Shown: in pieces, positions 60,099 to 64,000 of the stretch | Position numbering within the stretch: position 1 is the stretch's first letter | Layout of the letters: the number at the start of each line of letters is the position of its first letter | Notes under the pieces: generated by a model | Database searches by the model: none | Told to the model about the DNA's origin: nothing | The model's input: only the letters and a program-made list of their open reading frames with translations | Program-made: the position numbers and the translations under genes | NCBI GenBank assembly: GCA_022376515.1 | Contig: WTXI01000171.1 | Coordinates: forward strand, 1 to 64,000 | Direction: 5' to 3' | Length of the DNA: 64,000 bases | Origin: Lactifluus volemus | Lineage: Eukaryota; Basidiomycota; Agaricomycetes; Russulales; Russulaceae

Positions 60099-60588
60099 GA
60101 TGGCGGTGCGAACTTGTGAAACAACTAATTTTAGATGGAGATTCCTGATCAGTGTCAGGGTGTCTTTGTGCATTCTGATCCCATCGACGCATGTTGAATT
60201 AGCACCTTTCTGGAATAATTTCTTGACTTACTGGCAAAGCACTCACAACTTGAAGGTTTCCCGCCGCGGCGCCTTACAAACCCTTCTTGAGACGACCTAT
60301 AGACATACGCAAGGAACTTTATACACTGACGTCTCACTCAGGAAATGGTTTAATGACCACCAGATTCTTTCCAATGACCTTCGCTTCCCCGTTGCTCGGA
60401 TCGAGTGTTTTATGCCTGTTGTGGACCTGGGCGGTAGTATGCCAGTACGTCTAATTAGGTCGCAGTACTGGTACCCGTACATTTTATGTCAAGCTTGGGC
60501 GCCATCGTTTTCTAGTCGGTCTTTCTTTGACACGAGACGTACAGAAGGGACACCTGGGGCAGTATGCATGAGGGAACATGAACATTAA
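60099..60588 (+). CDS. Unrecognised ORF, about 162 residues
   Basis: Open frame from ATG at 60099 (MAVRTCETTNFRWRFLISVR), open further upstream to about 59938. The middle part (FWNNFLTYWQSTHNLKVSRR, LRKWFNDHQILSNDLRFPVA) has a protein-like composition with many aromatic residues, but I recognise no domain. Could be a genuine exon, a decayed mobile-element piece or chance. Confidence 0.3.
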
Positions 60589-61720
60589 GTAGGGAGATAC
60601 ATCCCGGACTTGGAAGGACTGTTTGTGATCACCATTTAGTCCGTGTCAAGAACAAAGTGATGAGGTGCTTGGAGAAGCGTGACATTGGCACTTTTCAAAA
60701 TAAAATGACAGGCAGATGTCATACCGAGGGAGATGTATCAAGGGAGAGCGGGGGTGATCGATGCAACCGCGGGATCCCGACTTGGTCGCCAACGCGCAAA
60801 TTTCCAAGATCTCCAAAAAGTGGGTTTTTATTTTGCAATACTGTAAACTTGTCTAATTCAACACTCGTTTCAGCCTACCTTTCACGGCCACATGTCCACC
60901 TCATTTGATTGTTACTCCCCGAGTCCCCGACAAGCAAAATACAGAACAAGGGATGAGGCAATGAGGCCCGATAAGAGCCTCGATGAGGGTCTTATGTCAG
61001 CTGCCTGGATTGGCATGCCGCCTCCCACTTTCAATCTCTCACGGTCATGTGTATGCCATGGACCTCGCCATGGGCAATAATTTTGGTTTCTGGCATCTTG
61101 TTCTTTGAAGGTGACCACGACCGTTGCGACCATTTGTCTGTCGTCTTGTATAAGTTCTTGTTTTCTCGGGTAGTATAAAAGCTGCAGTCCTTCTAGAAAG
61201 CTCGCACTTGCAAGCATGCCGTATCAAGTCGGAATAGCACTTTGGCCTCCCTTGTTTCTCCTCCTACGTCTGAATGTCCTCTCTCAGCGACCTGAATGAC
61301 TCCTCCTTTTCTGATGCTCTATGGCTTGCCACATAAATTATTTCGTTCCATCCGGATGAAACTGCACCCCCCACAGAGAGGGGAAGTCCTTATGAACACC
61401 TTTACTTTCGTCCACCCTGACTCTCTTGTGGATTAGATGGCTACTGAAATTGGTTCAATCTTTTTTTCTAGCGAATCAGAACAGACCATCAATCGGCTTC
61501 TCCCATGTCCAACCCCAAAAAGGAACGGCCTCAAGCCAGACGAATCCCACCTCCGCCGTGTAAGGTACGGCCCTTTCCGTCTGTCTGTACCCTGGCGCCT
61601 CGGCTAAAAGGCCACCATGGCGAAGGTTTAAAAAACAAGCATGAAAAGCTGAGGTCCATCGCTTAAATACCCGTACAACTTGGGCTTTACACCCAATTTG
61701 ATCTTAATCTTATCGCCGCC
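60589..61720. other. Intergenic stretch, no supported gene
   Basis: About 1.1 kb. No recognisable frame. A short palindrome-like GCCATGGACCTCGCCATGGGC lies near 61055. Confidence 0.5.
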
Positions 61721-62145
61721 ATGACTTCTGCCGAAAGGCAGGGATCTTCTATGAAGAAGCGGGAGACCGAAGATCAAAGTGACCGGCTCTCCTTGCCGCA
61801 GGCTGCCCTCAACGAAACTGCGTCGACAAGCGGAGGTCCATTGCTCGAGCCCAAAAGCAACCATGTATGTCGTCCCTCATCTGTCCTCGGCCCTGTAGAA
61901 TTGCCTCTTACTTGTCACCGTCGCGGTACTATGTGTTTCCGCCACAGGATAATCTGCAACAGTCGAACGATGAGTTTCGCTCTCTATTCTCCCATGCCGG
62001 TGCAAAGTCCATCGCAGAACTTGCATCGGATGGCGATGGCCCGTACCGCTGCAGGAAGTGCTGGTACGCCGTCCTCTCACACTCAGTGGTAATTTGCCCT
62101 GCGTGCGACGACCCCACACCCTGGTTCCGATCGTGGGATGGTTAA
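61721..62145 (+). CDS. Small zinc-ribbon-like protein, 113 residues
   Basis: Two exons (61721-61864 and 61948-62145) join in phase across an 83-base GT-AG intron. The N-terminal half is polar (MTSAERQGSSMKKRETEDQ). The C-terminal half holds two Cys pairs, YRCRKCWYAVL and VVICPACDDPTPWFRSWDG, spaced as CxxC-x11-CxxC, the arrangement of a single zinc ribbon. A decayed relative lies at 34216-34360 on the other strand, where the first Cys pair is lost. Function unknown; zinc binding is inferred from the cysteines. Confidence 0.65.
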
Positions 62146-63857
62146 CTCTCGCTAAGACCGAACTCATGATATCGTTCTACAACTTACAAGTTTCTGGCCC
62201 CCGGGCCCCTTCCTCTCGCGCCGCGGGGCGGTGCTTTCCTTCATAAACAATGTATAATGCCCGCTTTCAGCCTCCCATCACACCTCTCCATTACACCTCT
62301 ACCACCCCACCCATGCCTGCTTACATTACCAAACCTTCCCTCCCGCACTCCCACCTCAGGCCTGCGTAGTTTCCGTAGCCGAGCACGTCTTTGAAGGTTG
62401 TATACATCCTGTGCGTTATAAATTCGGATTCAAAAAAAAAAAGCCCACTTTCAAGCTATTTTTAGTCACTCGCGCGACTCATATAACCCAAACAGTAGTT
62501 AGTTTGAGTTAGCAGAGGTTTCTGTGAGCAAGAGACATCCTTTGAGAGATGCTGTACCATCCACCGCGACGACTGGCCAGGAGCGCAGAGTTTGAAACAC
62601 ACTCGATCGGTCTTCTCAAGTTAGAATGCCGAGTGTCTATGCTTCTCTATTCTGAGATCTGAGCCAGGAATGACAGGAAACAAGTAGGCCACAATCAGTT
62701 GCAAAATAGCTCATCGAAAGTAGGCGGATTTTGGTGTTCCTGGCAATGAGATGAGCGCGCTCAAAAGTACAGTAACTTATAGCCGTCTCAGACACTGTAT
62801 CCGAGTCCGGGTCACTGCCTGCCAGTGGCGGGCCCTCACAGTCCCACTAGATTACCACGCCGTGCCTATCGTTCCACTGACATTTCCGTGTCCTGTTTTC
62901 AGGTGTTCGCGATGACCCGCGCCGTGCTCCAGTCTGCCGCGCGCATCCCTCAGCAACCGTCAACAGGTCAGCGACTGACTTCATCACCAAATACAGCCCC
63001 ACTCATATCATGTCCCTTTCTTCCACGCCAGCCCGTGAGCATCACCTCATTCCAACCAATCCTACTTCTCGGCCACGAGGGCAGGCGGGACCATTCTCAC
63101 GAAACATTCATCGAGTCACGGCTCACATAGGCTCATACTAGTATATGCGGTGCCCGAACTGGAACGCTTGTGCTCTCGTCGTCCCGCGCTATGACCCCCT
63201 CCCGGACTGTGCTTAGTTTGAGTAAACTTGAAAAGAATAGTGAGATACTAGGAGGGAAACAAGGAAGACATCTCATGAGCTGTACCGTCATCTGTCTCCA
63301 GGCTACTCACCGAACTTGTACCTTTTACCAGGGAGCATTCGGCACGACCATCACCAATGTACCCCACACTCACGGATCATCCGACCCTCACACTTCCAGG
63401 CCAGCCCCGGGCGCTCGGTCGAGGTGGCGAGATCCACCATTGGAAGGCCGCGACTGAGCGCCCTAGCTGGACTATTTGGCCTAGTTTGTAAGCAGTTACA
63501 AGGACAAGGATCAAAGTGATTAGCGCAAGGGGGTTTGATGCTTCAGGTTCAGATCCTTCGTGCGCACCACGTTTTTCTCATTATTGTGGCGGGACAAAGT
63601 GCAATGTGCACTTCCAGATTAGTCCAATGGAAAGGCCACAAATCTCTGGGTGAACCGCGTCCACAAATGACAGACTAGTCGCCAAATGGCAGATCAATAA
63701 AAATGAAAATTGCGAGATGTGAATTCATAAAAGCCAACACTAGGGCAACAGAGGGCAACAGACATCAGCACAACGTTCACCCAACCGTCTCGATTCTTGC
63801 TTACCTCCCAAAGCCCTCATTCTCCTCGTCATCGTTAATTGCATTTTTTTTCACAAC
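62146..63857. other. Intergenic stretch and upstream region of the last gene
   Basis: No supported gene. A short open frame at 62825-63130 is not recognisable. The last 90 bases before 63858 are pyrimidine-rich (CTTACCTCCCAAAGCCC, TTTTTTTTCACAAC), as in a fungal promoter and leader. Confidence 0.45.
63521..63570 (+). other. tRNA-like Pol III box remnants
   Basis: TAGCGCAAGGGG (63521-63532) fits the tRNA A box, and GGTTCAGATCC (63546-63556) nearly fits the B box, but only 13 bases separate them and no matching acceptor stem precedes. It may be a truncated tRNA or tRNA-derived SINE tail. Confidence 0.25.
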
Positions 63858-64000
63858 ATGACTGGCGCCAGCGCCCATGGATATAATCTTCGCTCTAACG
63901 ACAGGACCAAGGTGGAACATTGCGACCTAGTTTTCGAATCGTTCGATCAGTCGTCGTCCATGGTACCTTCCACACCGCGTCGCCGACGTCCGTCTACACG
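63858..64000 (+). CDS. Start of a gene running off the right edge
   Basis: An ATG at 63858 opens a frame still open at 64000 (47 complete codons). It begins MTGASAHGYNLRSNDRTKVE and continues with Ser/Arg/Pro-rich SMVPSTPRRRRPSTR. The basic cluster could be a nuclear-localisation signal. No family can be assigned from this part. Its pyrimidine-rich leader supports a real start. Confidence 0.5.
   Translation, partial: MTGASAHGYNLRSNDRTKVEHCDLVFESFDQSSSMVPSTPRRRRPST

Noticed and set aside
63521..63570. A functional tRNA gene
   Set aside because: Boxes are too close and no acceptor stem pairs, so only a remnant is listed.

Overview
This window looks like nuclear DNA of a filamentous basidiomycete, most likely an Agaricomycete. 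The genes carry many short introns (mostly 50-60 bases, GT-AG). The recognisable genes are fungal, and two families (DUF6534-type seven-helix membrane proteins and Goodbye/NACHT/ankyrin STAND proteins) are typical of mushroom-forming fungi. No bacterial gene organisation, CRISPR array or complete transposase was seen.

Left part (1-17 kb), mostly single-copy genes. 1392-2848 (+) is a DUF6533-like fungal membrane protein gene with one apparent 1-base frame error. 5594-7094 (-) encodes a bHLH transcription factor. 8948-11419 (+) is a 12-exon gene for the beta subunit of mitochondrial methylcrotonoyl-CoA carboxylase (leucine breakdown). 12980-15482 (-) is a decayed Goodbye-NACHT-ankyrin STAND (NLR-like) pseudogene, and a strong DNA fold-back lies within it at 14925-14998.

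Middle (17-59.7 kb) is dominated by one gene family. Nine apparently complete DUF6534-type genes and two truncated copies form three sub-types. Type 3 is a convergent pair (17125-18762 + and 19525-21175 -). Type 2 has complete copies at 27972, 32148 and 44791, with fragments at 27091 and 52831. Type 1 has copies at 35443-37076 (-), 40965, 49777 and 57259. Introns sit at the same places in all of them. From about 40 kb rightward, type-1 and type-2 genes alternate inside a tandem segmental duplication (about 8.7 kb, then about 7.35 kb, then a partial third unit). The duplicated DNA also carries five broken pieces of a NACHT-ankyrin gene, which flank the type-2 cassettes in opposite orientations. 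An island of housekeeping-type genes (SPP2 G-patch splicing factor, an OB-fold shieldin-2-like protein, one unrecognised gene) sits at 22.1-25.7 kb between the type-3 pair and the rest of the array.

Right part (59.7-64 kb) is outside the array. It holds a small zinc-ribbon-like gene (61721-62145), whose decayed relative lies inside the array near 34.3 kb, an unrecognised ORF near 60.1 kb, and the first exon of a gene that runs off the window (63858 onward).

How it fits together: the sequence shows an actively duplicating family of predicted receptor- or transporter-like membrane proteins interleaved with fragments of intracellular innate-immunity-type STAND genes. Any role in non-self recognition or signalling is inference; nothing in the sequence proves it.
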